The notes: generated by a model from the sequence alone, not told the origin. Numbered from the stretch's first letter, positions 17,630-26,921 are shown. The stretch: 62,354 bases of DNA from a virus (IMGVR_UViG_3300042868_011200:1-62354), one strand, 5' to 3'. Numbers and translations are program-made.

Positions 17630-18463
17630 ATGGCGACAAATTCTTTAGACGCTGTTCTCGCTCAGTATGAAAAAGCGAAATCAAACACAGGTGGTAGTAA
17701 AATTTCACAAGAAGACCGAATGAAGAAGTACTTCGCGGCAATTCTACCACAAGGAAAATCAACAGGACAAAAGCGACTTCGAGTCCTACCAACCTCTGAC
17801 GGTTCATCTCCGTTTAAAGAAGTATGGTTTCACGAAGTACAAGTGTCTGGAAAATGGAATAAAATCTATGACCCAGGTAAAAACGACAATGAGCGTTCAC
17901 CACTTAATGAGATTCACGATGAACTTATGATGACAGGTAAGGCTTCCGATAAGGAACTTGCAAAACAATATAAGGCACGTAAATTCTACATTGTTAAAGT
18001 GATTGACAAAGACGCACCTGAGGACGGAGTTAAGTTCTGGCGTTTCAAACACAACTACAAGAATGAAGGAATTCTTGACAAAATTATCCCAATTTGGAGA
18101 GCTAAAGGTGATATCACTGACCCTGAAAAAGGACGTGATTTGATTTTGGAACTTACCAAAGCAAAAACTCCAAAGGGAATTGAGTATACAGTTATCCAAA
18201 CTGTAATGTATGATGACCCTGCGCCACTTCATGAAGATAAAGAGACTATGGACTCTTGGGTGAAGGATGAACTTACTTGGAAAGATGTTTATTCTAAGAA
18301 GCCTGTAGAATACTTGGAGGCGATTGCTCGTGGTGAAACTCCACGTTGGTCTTCAGACCTTGGAAAATATGTTTATGGAGACGAGTCGGCAGAAATGACT
18401 ATGGGTGGAACAATCTCTGACCCACAATCTGAAGACGAACCAGATGGTGACTTACCTTTCTAA
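17630..18463 (+). CDS. 32: Single-stranded DNA-binding protein, T4 gp32-like
   Basis: A 277-residue protein that coats single-stranded DNA during replication and recombination. The N-terminal basic helix region (DAVLAQYEKAKSN), the aromatic/basic core (RLRVLPTSDG, KEVWFHEVQVSGKWNK, FWRFKHNYKNEG) and the acidic C-terminus give the layout of gp32. I do not see the full cysteine/histidine zinc set of T4 gp32. Unlike T4 gp32 it ends EDEPDGDLPF, matching the C-terminal tip of bacterial SSB proteins (acidic residues then L-P-F). The gene has a host-type promoter, its own terminator, and a higher GC and codon bias than its neighbours, all consistent with abundant early synthesis. It lies next to UvsX, its expected partner. 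Assignment is strong from context and architecture. Confidence 0.82.
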   Translation: MATNSLDAVLAQYEKAKSNTGGSKISQEDRMKKYFAAILPQGKSTGQKRLRVLPTSDGSSPFKEVWFHEVQVSGKWNKIYDPGKNDNERSPLNEIHDELMMTGKASDKELAKQYKARKFYIVKVIDKDAPEDGVKFWRFKHNYKNEGILDKIIPIWRAKGDITDPEKGRDLILELTKAKTPKGIEYTVIQTVMYDDPAPLHEDKETMDSWVKDELTWKDVYSKKPVEYLEAIARGETPRWSSDLGKYVYGDESAEMTMGGTISDPQSEDEPDGDLPF

Positions 18464-18483
18464 CTAAAAACTAATATTAATTT

Positions 18484-18512
18484 AACTACCCCTGAAATAT
18501 GGGGTAGTTTTT
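18484..18512 (+). terminator. Intrinsic terminator after SSB gene
   Basis: Nine-base-pair stem (AACTACCCC with GGGGTAGTT), eight-base loop, T-rich tail. It makes the SSB gene monocistronic. Confidence 0.9.
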
Positions 18513-18525
18513 AATCATTTCAAAA

Positions 18526-18750
18526 ATGACGAATCAAGAAAAAATTTCAAAAAAAATGTTTGACGCATTAATTGCAAAATATGCGGCAGAACAAGCAGAA
18601 GCTGAAGCAACTCTTTTGGTTTATTTTAATAATCCTGTTGGTATTGGGGAACACCCACAATTGGTTGAAGAAATGGACAAACAAGTTGAAAAACTTGCAA
18701 ATGCAAAAGATAAAAGTGATGCACTACAACAATTTCAAAAATATAACTAA
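18526..18750 (+). CDS. Small helical protein upstream of uvsX
   Basis: A 74-residue, almost entirely helical protein (KKMFDALIAKYAAEQAEAEA, then EEMDKQVEKLANAKDKSDAL) with coiled-coil character. No homologue is recognised. It ends two bases before uvsX and is probably translationally coupled to it; the position between SSB and recombinase suggests a replication/recombination accessory, but nothing in the sequence shows a specific activity. The reading phase chosen has the more balanced composition; another phase of similar length is open here but gives a Trp/Lys/Met-rich product with no sensible character. Confidence 0.65.
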   Translation: MTNQEKISKKMFDALIAKYAAEQAEAEATLLVYFNNPVGIGEHPQLVEEMDKQVEKLANAKDKSDALQQFQKYN

Positions 18751-18752
18751 TT

Positions 18753-19736
18753 ATGGCATTAAAGAAAAAAGAATTTTCGTTAGATGCAATCAAGGATAAA
18801 TACTCCACAAAGACCAAATATAAGGATGAATCATTCTACAATTGTGGTGAAGCGTTTATGGATGCTTGTGGATTACCTGGACCAATTTTAGGTGGTATTA
18901 ATATGTTTTTGGGTCACTCAAATACGTCAAAAACAACTGCAATGATTTTAGCCGCGGTTGATGCTCAAAAAAAAGGTCACCTTCCTGTTTTTATTATAAC
19001 TGAAAAGAAATGGTCGTGGGAACATGCTATTGAATTAGGATTACAAGCGGAAAAAAATGAATTCGGAGAGTATGATGGAATGTTTATTTTTAATGACTCT
19101 TTTGATGTTATTGAACAGGCAACTGATTTCATAAATCAAATTCTGGACGCTCAAGAAAAGGGTGATATTCCTTATAATATTTTATTTTTGTGGGACAGTA
19201 TTGGAAGTATTCCATGTCAAATGACATTTGACGGCAAGGGTGGCGGTATGCATTCGGCTAAAGTATTAGCGGATAAGATAGGTATGGGTATCCACTCAAG
19301 AATATCAAAATCAAAAAAAGAAGATTATCCATACTATAATACTTTAGTAATTTTAAACCAACCTTGGGTAGAATTACCTGATAACCCATTTGGACAACCT
19401 GAAATACGTGCAAAAGGAGGGACAGCAGTTTGGTTAGCAAGTAGTTTAGTTTTTTTATTTGGTAATCAAAAAAAGGCTGGTATAAGCCACATTGACGCCA
19501 CCAAAAACGGACGTAAAGTTTCTTTTGCAATTAGAACTAAAGTTTCAATTTTAAAAAACCATGTAAATGGTCTTGGGTACAAGGATGGTAAAATAATTGC
19601 CGTACCACATGGATATATTGCGGACACAAAAGAAGCTTTGGAAAAATATAAAAAAGATTACTCAAATTATTGGGGTCAAAAGCTTGGAGATTCGTATAAT
19701 TTGGAAGAAAGTCAAGAACCTGATTTTGAAGAATAA
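18753..19736 (+). CDS. uvsX: UvsX-type recombinase (RecA family)
   Basis: A 327-residue strand-exchange ATPase that forms filaments on single-stranded DNA and drives recombination-dependent replication. The P-loop is GHSNTSKTT (residues 54-62); it lacks the glycine before the lysine, as T4 UvsX does (RecA has GxxxxGKT). Walker B is NILFLWDSIG with D148. The L2-like region around KGGTAVWLASSLVFLFG and an acidic tail (EESQEPDFEE) follow. UvsX loads with UvsY on gp32-coated DNA; no UvsY gene is visible nearby unless it is the small upstream protein, for which there is no sequence support. A perfect palindromic terminator begins in the stop codon. Identification is secure. Confidence 0.9.
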   Translation: MALKKKEFSLDAIKDKYSTKTKYKDESFYNCGEAFMDACGLPGPILGGINMFLGHSNTSKTTAMILAAVDAQKKGHLPVFIITEKKWSWEHAIELGLQAEKNEFGEYDGMFIFNDSFDVIEQATDFINQILDAQEKGDIPYNILFLWDSIGSIPCQMTFDGKGGGMHSAKVLADKIGMGIHSRISKSKKEDYPYYNTLVILNQPWVELPDNPFGQPEIRAKGGTAVWLASSLVFLFGNQKKAGISHIDATKNGRKVSFAIRTKVSILKNHVNGLGYKDGKIIAVPHGYIADTKEALEKYKKDYSNYWGQKLGDSYNLEESQEPDFEE

Positions 19737-19761
19737 AAATTGTTATTAATAACAATTTTTT
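19735..19761 (+). terminator. Palindromic terminator after uvsX
   Basis: A perfect 26-base inverted repeat (left half AAAAATTGTTATT, with right half AATAACAATTTTT) that starts within the uvsX stop codon and ends in a T run. It folds as a hairpin with a tight loop. It separates uvsX from the inserted ribbon-helix-helix/HNH pair. Confidence 0.75.
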
Positions 19762-19773
19762 AATAAATCTTTA

Positions 19774-19781
19774 TATTTATT
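19774..19781 (+). promoter_or_regulatory. TATTTATT element before RHH gene
   Basis: Exact TATTTATT five bases before the ATG of the ribbon-helix-helix gene. This gives the mobile pair its own initiation signal downstream of the uvsX terminator. Confidence 0.45.
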
Positions 19782-19786
19782 ATTAA

Positions 19787-19948
19787 ATGGGAAGAACTAA
19801 AGTTGATATTAATAAGAAAAAAATGAGTATTTCTGTGGCAGTTGAACCCGAAATACTTGAATATATTAAATCAAGACATATAAACTTTTCTTCATTGATT
19901 AATAAATTGATTAAAGATTATATTAAAAATGGAAACCAAAGTTTGTAG
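19787..19948 (+). CDS. Ribbon-helix-helix DNA-binding protein (53 aa)
   Basis: A short gene encoding MGRTKVDINKKKMSISVAVE, then PEILEYIKSRHINFSSLINK and a final helix. The strand KKMSISVAVEPEI, the helix EYIKSRH, the turn N-F-S and the second helix SLINKLIKDYIKN match the ribbon-helix-helix fold of CopG/Arc-type regulators, which dimerise and insert the paired strand into the major groove. It stops with TAG and overlaps the HNH endonuclease gene by 20 bases, so the two are translated together. A likely job is to repress or target its partner; this is inferred. It is flanked by a terminator and its own TATTTATT element, as expected for an autonomous cassette. Confidence 0.72.
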   Translation: MGRTKVDINKKKMSISVAVEPEILEYIKSRHINFSSLINKLIKDYIKNGNQSL

Positions 19949-20603
19949 TAAGTGTAAGGAAGAAAAAAATGTTTGTGAGTTTGGTAAATTAAAAACTTCT
20001 AAAGATGGGTTTTTATATTCTTGTAAAAAATGTAATAATAAAAGAAGCGTTGATTATCGTAAAAATAATCCTGAAAAGGTATTGGAATTAACGAGGAATT
20101 GGACCAAAAAAAATCCTGAGTGGGTTTATAATCGTCACAAAAAATGGAGAGAAGAAAACCCAGAAAAAAATAAAGAATTAAAAAAAAATTGGTATAAAAA
20201 TAACCCTTACAAACGGAAAGAATACCGAGAAAATTACAAACCAAGGAAACACGAACAAAGAAAAGAAAGACGAGAATCCGACCCTATTTTTGCATTAATT
20301 AATAATGTTAGAAGTCGTCTTTACAAATACCTAACCAAGTTGGATATCACTAAAAAAAACAAAACATTTGACATTGTGGGGTGTAATCCCTTACAATTAA
20401 AAGAACATTTAGAAAAACAATTTGTTGATGGTATGACATGGAAAAATAAAGGGGATTGGCATATTGACCACATCATTCCTTTATCTTCCGCAAAAACAGA
20501 AGATGAATTATATAAACTATGTCATTATACTAATCTACAACCACTTTGGGCTATTGAAAATATTAAAAAAAGTAACAAAATTTTGTCAAAAGATTTAATT
20601 TAA
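19929..20603 (+). CDS. HNH homing endonuclease
   Basis: A 224-residue protein with three parts. The N-terminal zinc ribbon has CSKCKEEK and CKKCNNK pairs with the DGF turn between them. The middle is a highly basic repeat region with N-P-E steps (NNPEKV, KNPEW, ENPEKN). The C-terminal HNH nuclease motif has H178, D180 and H181 in WHIDHIIPLSS, followed by HYTNLQPLWAIENIKKSNK. Such free-standing nucleases cut alleles that lack them and spread by repair. Its position between uvsX and the 5' nuclease gene, both replication genes that would otherwise be adjacent, is typical of homing insertion. The ATG lies within the RHH gene. The family call is firm; its target site is unknown. Confidence 0.85.
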   Translation: METKVCSKCKEEKNVCEFGKLKTSKDGFLYSCKKCNNKRSVDYRKNNPEKVLELTRNWTKKNPEWVYNRHKKWREENPEKNKELKKNWYKNNPYKRKEYRENYKPRKHEQRKERRESDPIFALINNVRSRLYKYLTKLDITKKNKTFDIVGCNPLQLKEHLEKQFVDGMTWKNKGDWHIDHIIPLSSAKTEDELYKLCHYTNLQPLWAIENIKKSNKILSKDLI

Positions 20604-20608
20604 AATCT

Positions 20609-21607
20609 GTGAAAAAGACTCTCCTTATTGACGGTAATAACCTCTTTAAAATTGGTTTCCATGGCGTGAAAGATTATTTCCACAATGGAAACCATATTGG
20701 AGGTCTTTTCCATTTTATTAATACTTTAAGAAAGTTTATCGACGAACACAATTTTGATAAAGTTATTGTGTTTTGGGACGGTGAGGAATCTCGCTCACAA
20801 AGAGAAGTACTTTATCCAAAATATAAAATGAACCGCAGACTTACGTTTGAGGACCCCATCTATATGTCATATTTGTACCAAAAAAACAGAGTTAAACAAT
20901 ACTTGGAGGAAATGTACGTCAGACAACTTGAAGTTCAAGGAATCGAAGCTGACGACTTAATGGCTGAGTATTGTCATATATCTGAAAATGAAGAAAAATT
21001 AATCTTCTCAGGCGACCGAGATTTAACCCAACTCATTTCTGATAAAGTATCCGTATATTCACCAAATTTACGAGCAATATTTAAAAACGGAGATAAAATT
21101 AAATTAAATGATTTTGAATTTCCCCACTATAATATTTTAACTCTAAAAATTATGATGGGAGATAAATCCGATAACATTGAAGGTATCCAATCTTTAGGAG
21201 AAAAGACCCTTGTAAAATTATTTCCTGAAGTACTTGAAAGAAAAGTGACTTACCAAGAATTATTGGGAAAGGCGGAAATATTATTAAAAGAACAAAAAGA
21301 TAATACAATTTTAAAAAATATTTTGACTGGTAAGACAAAGTCAGGTATATTTGAACAAGAGTACTATCAAGTGAATGAAAAAATTGTTGATTTGTCTAAT
21401 CCATTATTAAATGATGAGGCAAAAAAACAAGTAGGATTAATTCATACTGAAAAATTGGACACAGAAGGTAGAAGTTATAAGAATCTTATCAAATTTATGG
21501 TGAATGATGGAATTTTTAAATTTTTACCTAAAACAGACGACGCATGGACATATTTTATAACACCATTTTTAAAGTTAACAAGAAAAGAAAAAAGTAAAAC
21601 AAAGTAA
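20609..21607 (+). CDS. rnh: 5'-3' nuclease / RNase H (T4 Rnh, FEN type)
   Basis: A 332-residue flap/5' nuclease that would remove RNA primers from Okazaki fragments. The metal-binding acids follow the family order: D8 (LLIDGNNL), E113-D115-D116 (EADDL), D136 and D138 (FSGDRDL), and D185 with D188 (MMGDKSDNI), followed by the helix-hairpin-helix GIQSLGEKT. The length is close to T4 RNase H (305). The start is GTG, five bases after the HNH stop; before the HNH insertion the gene would have followed uvsX directly. It belongs to the replication operon with the helicase and reductase genes. Identification is secure. Confidence 0.88.
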   Translation: MKKTLLIDGNNLFKIGFHGVKDYFHNGNHIGGLFHFINTLRKFIDEHNFDKVIVFWDGEESRSQREVLYPKYKMNRRLTFEDPIYMSYLYQKNRVKQYLEEMYVRQLEVQGIEADDLMAEYCHISENEEKLIFSGDRDLTQLISDKVSVYSPNLRAIFKNGDKIKLNDFEFPHYNILTLKIMMGDKSDNIEGIQSLGEKTLVKLFPEVLERKVTYQELLGKAEILLKEQKDNTILKNILTGKTKSGIFEQEYYQVNEKIVDLSNPLLNDEAKKQVGLIHTEKLDTEGRSYKNLIKFMVNDGIFKFLPKTDDAWTYFITPFLKLTRKEKSKTK

Positions 21608-21614
21608 AATTTTT

Positions 21615-22070
21615 ATGAAAGAGCAGCAAAATGACATTACAAAGTTGGAGTTCCTAATGACGGTAAACGACAACTTTATTGTCCAACGATTCTTCAATGT
21701 GAAGGATTACAATCCAAAGGCAAAAAACTCAGTAGAACTTTTGGGACTATTGGAGTACTTTGTTGAAGACATGAAACAACGACTAAAGATGAAAAGTGTT
21801 TCCTATATGTCTGACAATCAGTATGAAATTATTGAAAATCCTGAAGTACTTGAAACTTCATTTACCGATGGACCTGAGGTGTTTAATTTGTATTTGAAAT
21901 ACAATGGTGTTGTAATGTATCACTATACATTTGACGCTAAACCATATCCACCTAAAATTAGATATACTGTAGATATTCGACCGTATTTGAAGGAAATTCT
22001 ATCGAATCTTACTGAGGTTTTCTCATCGAAAAATTTAACTTACGAATTCATGGGTTACTCACTAGTCTAA
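21615..22070 (+). CDS. Conserved-looking hypothetical protein in replication operon
   Basis: A 151-residue protein not assigned to a family. It begins MKEQQNDITKLEFLMTVNDN, has a helical N-half (VELLGLLEYFVEDMKQRLKM) and a beta-rich C-half (FNLYLKYNGVVMYHYTFDAK, then KIRYTVDIRPYLKEIL). There are no cysteines or obvious catalytic motifs. It lies seven bases after the 5' nuclease and 24 bases before the helicase gene, so a replication accessory role (loader, primase-associated or clamp-associated) is possible but not shown. It is not long enough to be a primase and has no P-loop. Confidence 0.6.
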   Translation: MKEQQNDITKLEFLMTVNDNFIVQRFFNVKDYNPKAKNSVELLGLLEYFVEDMKQRLKMKSVSYMSDNQYEIIENPEVLETSFTDGPEVFNLYLKYNGVVMYHYTFDAKPYPPKIRYTVDIRPYLKEILSNLTEVFSSKNLTYEFMGYSLV

Positions 22071-22094
22071 CAATATTTAATAAAAAAGACTAGC

Positions 22095-23465
22095 ATGGCT
22101 GACAAGAATTTTGATTATTTAGGGAATACATTCCAACAACAACTTATCAATCAAATAATAGTTGATAAGAATTTTGCACACTCTATTTTGGATGTTTTAG
22201 AGTCAAATTATTTTGAAAACAAGTATTATAAAATCATCATACAGATGATTAAAGAATACTACAAAAAGTTTGATTGCCAACCTACCTATGACACATTATA
22301 TCAAATTATCAAGTCGGAGATTACCCAAGAGTTGATGTTAAAAATCACTTTGGATACAATTAATGAAATAAAAAATGTATCTGAAGAAGGCTCACTTTTT
22401 GTTCAAGAAAAGGCACTCAAATTTTGCAAGCAACAAGAGCTTCAGAAGGTAATGGGAAAAGCTCAAAAGATTATTGATGGAGGTGAGTTTGAAAACTATG
22501 ACACCCTTGAAGAGATGGTTAGAGAAGCTCTTCAAGTGGGTGTGATAGAAAAGGATACAGGGGATGTATTTGAAAACTTGGACCAAGTTCTTGAGGAGGA
22601 TTATCGTCACCCAATTCCAATGGGAATTCCAGGTATTGACAATCTATTGAAAGGTGGTCTGGCAAAAGGGGAAATCGGTGTAATACTTGCACCAACAGGT
22701 GTTGGTAAAACTAGTTTAACCACAAAAATTGCCAACCACGCATTTAATATGGGATTCAATGTGTTACAAATATTCTTTGAAGACAATCCAAAGATTATTC
22801 AAAGAAAACACTTTACCCTTTGGACTGGAATTGCACCTGACCTTCTTGGTGACCACAAAGAAGAGGTTATGAAGAAAGTAACCGAAGTTCAAGATAAGAT
22901 GAAAAACAGACTTATTCTTAAAAAACTTCCATCAGATACTTTGACTATGGGTCAAATTAAGAATCAACTCAGAAAGATGATTGCCGATGGAATTAAACTT
23001 GATGTTATTATCTTGGACTACATTGATTGTGTAACACCTGAGAAGATGATGGATGATGAATGGAAAAGTGAGGGTTCAGTAATGAGAGCATTTGAAGCAA
23101 TGTGTCACGAATTAAACATTGCTGGTTGGACAGCAACACAAGGAAACAGAAGTTCAATTTCATCTGAAGTTGTAACAACTGACCAAATGGGAGGTTCAAT
23201 TAAGAAAGCTCAAGTAGGTCACGTAATTATATCAGTAGCCAAAACATTACAACAAAAGGAACTCAAACTTGCGACTATTGCTATCACAAAATCACGTATT
23301 GGTAAAGATGGTGTAATCTTTGAAAACTGTAAATTTGATAATGAACTACTTGTAATTGATACAGAAAGTTCAATGACAATGTTAGGATTTGAAGAAAACA
23401 AAGAACAAAAAAATAGAGATAGAATTCGTGAAATTTTAGATAGAAAGAAACAACAAACAGTATAA
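22095..23465 (+). CDS. 41: Replicative DNA helicase, DnaB/gp41-like
   Basis: A 456-residue RecA-fold hexameric helicase that would unwind the fork ahead of the leading-strand polymerase. The N-terminal helical domain (residues 1-150) is followed by the linker [20 protein letters not shown] and the helicase core. Walker A is APTGVGKTS (K205), Walker B is [11 protein letters not shown], and a conserved Gln/Asn-rich sensor is seen in [10 protein letters not shown] late basic motif (TKSRIGKDG) provides the arginine finger region. It matches T4 gp41 in size (475) and position between replication genes and nucleotide-reductase genes. Identification is secure; no dedicated primase gene is seen in this window. 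Confidence 0.88.
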   Translation: MADKNFDYLGNTFQQQLINQIIVDKNFAHSILDVLESNYFENKYYKIIIQMIKEYYKKFDCQPTYDTLYQIIKSEITQELMLKITLDTINEIKNVSEEGSLFVQEKALKFCKQQELQKVMGKAQKIIDGGEFENYDTLEEMVREALQVGVIEKDTGDVFENLDQVLEEDYRHPIPMGIPGIDNLLKGGLAKGEIGVILAPTGVGKTSLTTKIANHAFNMGFNVLQIFFEDNPKIIQRKHFTLWTGIAPDLLGDHKEEVMKKVTEVQDKMKNRLILKKLPSDTLTMGQIKNQLRKMIADGIKLDVIILDYIDCVTPEKMMDDEWKSEGSVMRAFEAMCHELNIAGWTATQGNRSSISSEVVTTDQMGGSIKKAQVGHVIISVAKTLQQKELKLATIAITKSRIGKDGVIFENCKFDNELLVIDTESSMTMLGFEENKEQKNRDRIREILDRKKQQTV

Positions 23466-23490
23466 TTATTATAAAACAATAGCATTTATT

Positions 23491-24438
23491 ATGGAAAAAA
23501 TATTGGTAGAAAATCCAAATCGTTTCGTTATATTTCCAATTGAACACAACGACATATGGGAATATTATAAAATGCACCAAGCAGCGTTTTGGACAGCTGA
23601 AGAGGTGGATTTGTCGGGTGACATTCGTGATTGGGAAAACCTTTCAGAGAATGAACAATACTTTGTTAAAAATGTATTGTCGTTTTTTGCGGCATCAGAT
23701 GGAATTGTTAACGAAAACTTGGCTGAAAATTTCTACCGAGAAGTACAATACCCTGAAGCAAAATTCTTTTACGGGATGCAATTGGCAATGGAGAATATCC
23801 ATAGTCTAATGTATTCACTTTTGATTGATACGTATGTGTCAAATCCAAACGAGAAAGATGAATGTTTCCATGCAATTGATAGACTTCCCGCTGTTCAAAA
23901 GAAGGCAAAGTGGGCTCTTGATTGGATTACAAATGCATCATTCCAAGAAAGACTTGTGGCATTTGCTGCAGTTGAAGGAATCTTCTTTTCAGGTTCATTC
24001 TGTTCAATCTTTTGGTTGAAATCAAGAGGAATCATGCAAGGTTTATGTAACGCAAATTCACTTATTTTTAAAGATGAAAATCTTCACTGTGACTTTGCAA
24101 TTCACCTTGTGAACAATCACTGTGAAAACAAACCAAGTGAAAAGAGAATCAAAGAGATTTTGTTGTCGGCCCTTGAGATTGAGAAAGAATTCATTACAGA
24201 ATCACTTCCAGTTTCACTTATTGGTATGAACTCAAATCTTATGAAACAATATCTTGAGTTTGTTGTTGATGGTTTACTTGTTAAATTTGGATGTAAAAAA
24301 CATTTTAATGTTGAACAACCATTTAAATTTATGGAACAAATTGCGGTTGAAACAAAAGGTAATTTCTTTGAATCAAGAACTGTCGAATATCAAAAGGCGA
24401 AGTTGAACGAAACATTGTCCTTTACGGATGACTTTTAA
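23491..24438 (+). CDS. nrdB: Ribonucleotide reductase small subunit (class I beta)
   Basis: A 315-residue subunit that houses the di-iron/tyrosyl radical used to start ribonucleotide reduction. Metal and radical residues are in place: D40 in [11 protein letters not shown]101, H104 and Y108 in MENIHSLMY, a further Glu in [11 protein letters not shown], and E/H in DENLHCDF. The [10 protein letters not shown] form is the one found in eukaryotic-type and Bacteroidetes enzymes rather than in T4 or E. coli. The gene precedes nrdA by 19 bases, the reverse of the usual nrdA-nrdB order. The product supplies deoxynucleotides for the AT-rich phage genome. Identification is secure. Confidence 0.93.
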   Translation: MEKILVENPNRFVIFPIEHNDIWEYYKMHQAAFWTAEEVDLSGDIRDWENLSENEQYFVKNVLSFFAASDGIVNENLAENFYREVQYPEAKFFYGMQLAMENIHSLMYSLLIDTYVSNPNEKDECFHAIDRLPAVQKKAKWALDWITNASFQERLVAFAAVEGIFFSGSFCSIFWLKSRGIMQGLCNANSLIFKDENLHCDFAIHLVNNHCENKPSEKRIKEILLSALEIEKEFITESLPVSLIGMNSNLMKQYLEFVVDGLLVKFGCKKHFNVEQPFKFMEQIAVETKGNFFESRTVEYQKAKLNETLSFTDDF

Positions 24439-24457
24439 TTGATTATTTTATAAAACT

Positions 24458-26890
24458 ATGATGTCACTAAAAATTAAAAAACGTAGTGGGGATGATGCGT
24501 CATTTAACCCACAGAAAATATATAACCGAATTAAAAGAGCGGCTAAAGGATTAAATATTAATTCTGATGAAATTTTCATTAAAGTAATCACATCAGTACC
24601 AACTGAAGGTGAAATTACCACAAAGGAACTTGATAAGTTAATTTATGAGATTGCAGCCGCATTTACTGGAAGTCACCACGACTATTCAAGACTTGCATCA
24701 TCAGTTGCAATTTCTGCTTATCACAAAGAGACCGACCCAAGTTTCTCAAACACAATGCATACGTTACATATGGATGGTATTGTGAATGATAAATTTATGG
24801 AAATGATTGAGAGTTACGGACCATCAAATATTGATGAGGTTATTAATCACGACAATGATTATAATTTTGATTACTTCGCATGGAGGTCTCTACAAGAGAT
24901 GTATCTTTTGAAACTTCCAAGTGGTAAGACAATTGAAAGACCTCAACACATGTATATGCGTGTGGCGATTTGGGTTACTAATTCATTTGAACAAGCGGTT
25001 GAATATTATAAGTCACTTTCAAGTCAACTTATTTCACCGGCAACACCAATTATGATTAATGCTGGTACAAAAGTTCCACAACTTGCTTCTTGTGTTCTTC
25101 ATTTTAATGACGCAGATTCAAGAGAAGGGCTTTTGAATACTATGAGAGATATATCAACATATTCATCAGACGCTGCAGGTATTGGTCTTTCTATGTCAAA
25201 CATCAGAAGTAAAGAAAGCCGTATTACATCCTCAGGTGGATTTGCTGGTGGACTTTTGAAGTATTTGAAAATTGTTAATGAATCACTTCGTTTCTTTAAT
25301 CAACAAGGACGCAGACCAGGTTCAGCAGCAATTTACTTGGAACCTTGGCACAAAGATATTTTTGACCTTTTGGATATTAAAAAGAATACAGGAGCTGAAG
25401 AATTAAGAGCAAGAGATTTGTTTACCGCTCTTTGGATTCCTGATAACTTTATGAATGCTGTTAAGAACAATGGTGATTGGTATTTGTTCTGTCCAAATGA
25501 TATTAAGAAAGCTGGTATTAAAGCCCTCCAAGAATGTTATGGTGAAGAATACGAAGAAAACTATAACAAAGCAGTTGCTCTTGGAATTGGTAAAAAGACC
25601 AAGGCTCAAGAAATTTGGTCAAAGATAATTGAGTCACAAATTGAGACTGGTGTCCCATACCTTTGTTCAAAGGATAACGCAAACAAAAAGACAAATCATC
25701 AAAATATCGGTGTAATCAAACAATCAAATCTTTGTAATGAGATTTACCAATACACTGACGAGAAAACAACTGCAATCTGTACCCTATCGTCTATGGTTTT
25801 GAAAAACTATGTAAAGGATGGTGAGTTCGATTTTAAATCTTTATATGATGAAACTCGTAAAGTTGTAAGAGCATTGAACAAAGTTGTTAACATCAACAAT
25901 TACTCAACTGAAAAAGGACGTAAGGGTGGATTAGAACAAAGAGCAATTGCAATTGGAACACAAGGACTTGCTGACGTATTCTATTTGATGGATTACATTT
26001 TCACATCCGAAGAGGCTCGTAAATTGAACAAAGAGATTTTTGAGACAATCTATTTTGCGGCAATTACAGAAAGCAACAGATTGTGTATAGATGGTGAGTA
26101 TGAACCATATACTCACTTTAATGGGTCTCCTATGTCACAAGGAATATTCCAATTTGATATGTGGGGATTGAAAGAAGAAGAGTTATCAGGAAGATGGCCT
26201 TGGGGTATACTAAAACAAAATGTTATGAAATATGGTGTTTGTAACTCTTTATTCACCGCTCAAATGCCTGTGGCGTCTTCTGCTAAAATTACAGGTTCTT
26301 ATGAGATGACAGAACCAGCTCACTCAGCAATCTTTAACAGACGTGTCGTGGGTGGTGAGATTATGATTGTTAACAAGTATTTGATTAATGACTTTGAGAA
26401 GTTGGGTATTTGGGGGGAAGACCTAAAGAATGAAATCATTCTTAATGAAGGTTCAGTTCAGGGAATTAATTTTAATAATTACCTTGACCCTGAAGACAGA
26501 CAATACAATAAGAAAGTTAAAAGAATTGAGCACCTAATTCCAAAATACAAAACAATTTGGGAAATCTCGCAGAAGGAATTGATTGAAATGTCCGCAGACA
26601 GAGCTCCTTTTATTGACCAATCACAGTCAATGAATATCTATATGGGTAATCCAACTCTTTCAAAGATTTCATCATCTCACTTCTATGGATGGGAAAAGGG
26701 ATTGAAAACACTTTGTTATTATGTTAGAACAAAAGCAATTTCAACAGGAGCAAAACACTTGGCGGTTGATATCTCAAAAGTATCAAAACCAAGACCAACT
26801 CCTGAACCACCTAAAGTAGATTATTCATATATGAATTTACCACCAAAACCTGAGAATAGTGAGTTTGATTGTTTTGGATGTTCATCATAA
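24458..26890 (+). CDS. nrdA: Ribonucleotide reductase large subunit (class I alpha)
   Basis: An 810-residue catalytic subunit. An N-terminal ATP-cone (KIKKRSGDDASFNPQKIYNR) gives allosteric control. Active-site residues are C212 (ASCVLHFND), the N424/C426/E428 triad (NLCNEI), C441 (ICTLSS) and the C-terminal redox pair C805/C808 (FDCFGCSS) that is re-reduced by thioredoxin or glutaredoxin. No such reductant gene is visible next to it, so a host one is probably used. The ATG is preceded by a TATTTTATA-like sequence but the gene is likely co-transcribed with nrdB. A strong terminator follows at once. Identification is secure. Confidence 0.95.
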   Translation: MMSLKIKKRSGDDASFNPQKIYNRIKRAAKGLNINSDEIFIKVITSVPTEGEITTKELDKLIYEIAAAFTGSHHDYSRLASSVAISAYHKETDPSFSNTMHTLHMDGIVNDKFMEMIESYGPSNIDEVINHDNDYNFDYFAWRSLQEMYLLKLPSGKTIERPQHMYMRVAIWVTNSFEQAVEYYKSLSSQLISPATPIMINAGTKVPQLASCVLHFNDADSREGLLNTMRDISTYSSDAAGIGLSMSNIRSKESRITSSGGFAGGLLKYLKIVNESLRFFNQQGRRPGSAAIYLEPWHKDIFDLLDIKKNTGAEELRARDLFTALWIPDNFMNAVKNNGDWYLFCPNDIKKAGIKALQECYGEEYEENYNKAVALGIGKKTKAQEIWSKIIESQIETGVPYLCSKDNANKKTNHQNIGVIKQSNLCNEIYQYTDEKTTAICTLSSMVLKNYVKDGEFDFKSLYDETRKVVRALNKVVNINNYSTEKGRKGGLEQRAIAIGTQGLADVFYLMDYIFTSEEARKLNKEIFETIYFAAITESNRLCIDGEYEPYTHFNGSPMSQGIFQFDMWGLKEEELSGRWPWGILKQNVMKYGVCNSLFTAQMPVASSAKITGSYEMTEPAHSAIFNRRVVGGEIMIVNKYLINDFEKLGIWGEDLKNEIILNEGSVQGINFNNYLDPEDRQYNKKVKRIEHLIPKYKTIWEISQKELIEMSADRAPFIDQSQSMNIYMGNPTLSKISSSHFYGWEKGLKTLCYYVRTKAISTGAKHLAVDISKVSKPRPTPEPPKVDYSYMNLPPKPENSEFDCFGCSS

Positions 26891-26894
26891 TAAT

Positions 26895-26921
26895 AATCCC
26901 GATACTATATCGGGATTTTTT
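26895..26921 (+). terminator. Intrinsic terminator after nrdA
   Basis: Ten-base-pair stem (AATCCCGATA with TATCGGGATT), three-base loop and T run. It closes the replication/nucleotide operon. Confidence 0.92.

Noticed and set aside
18572-18799. Alternative-phase ORF over the small gene before uvsX
   Set aside because: Its composition is skewed to Trp/Met/Lys and it runs into uvsX; the 74-aa phase fits the gap exactly.
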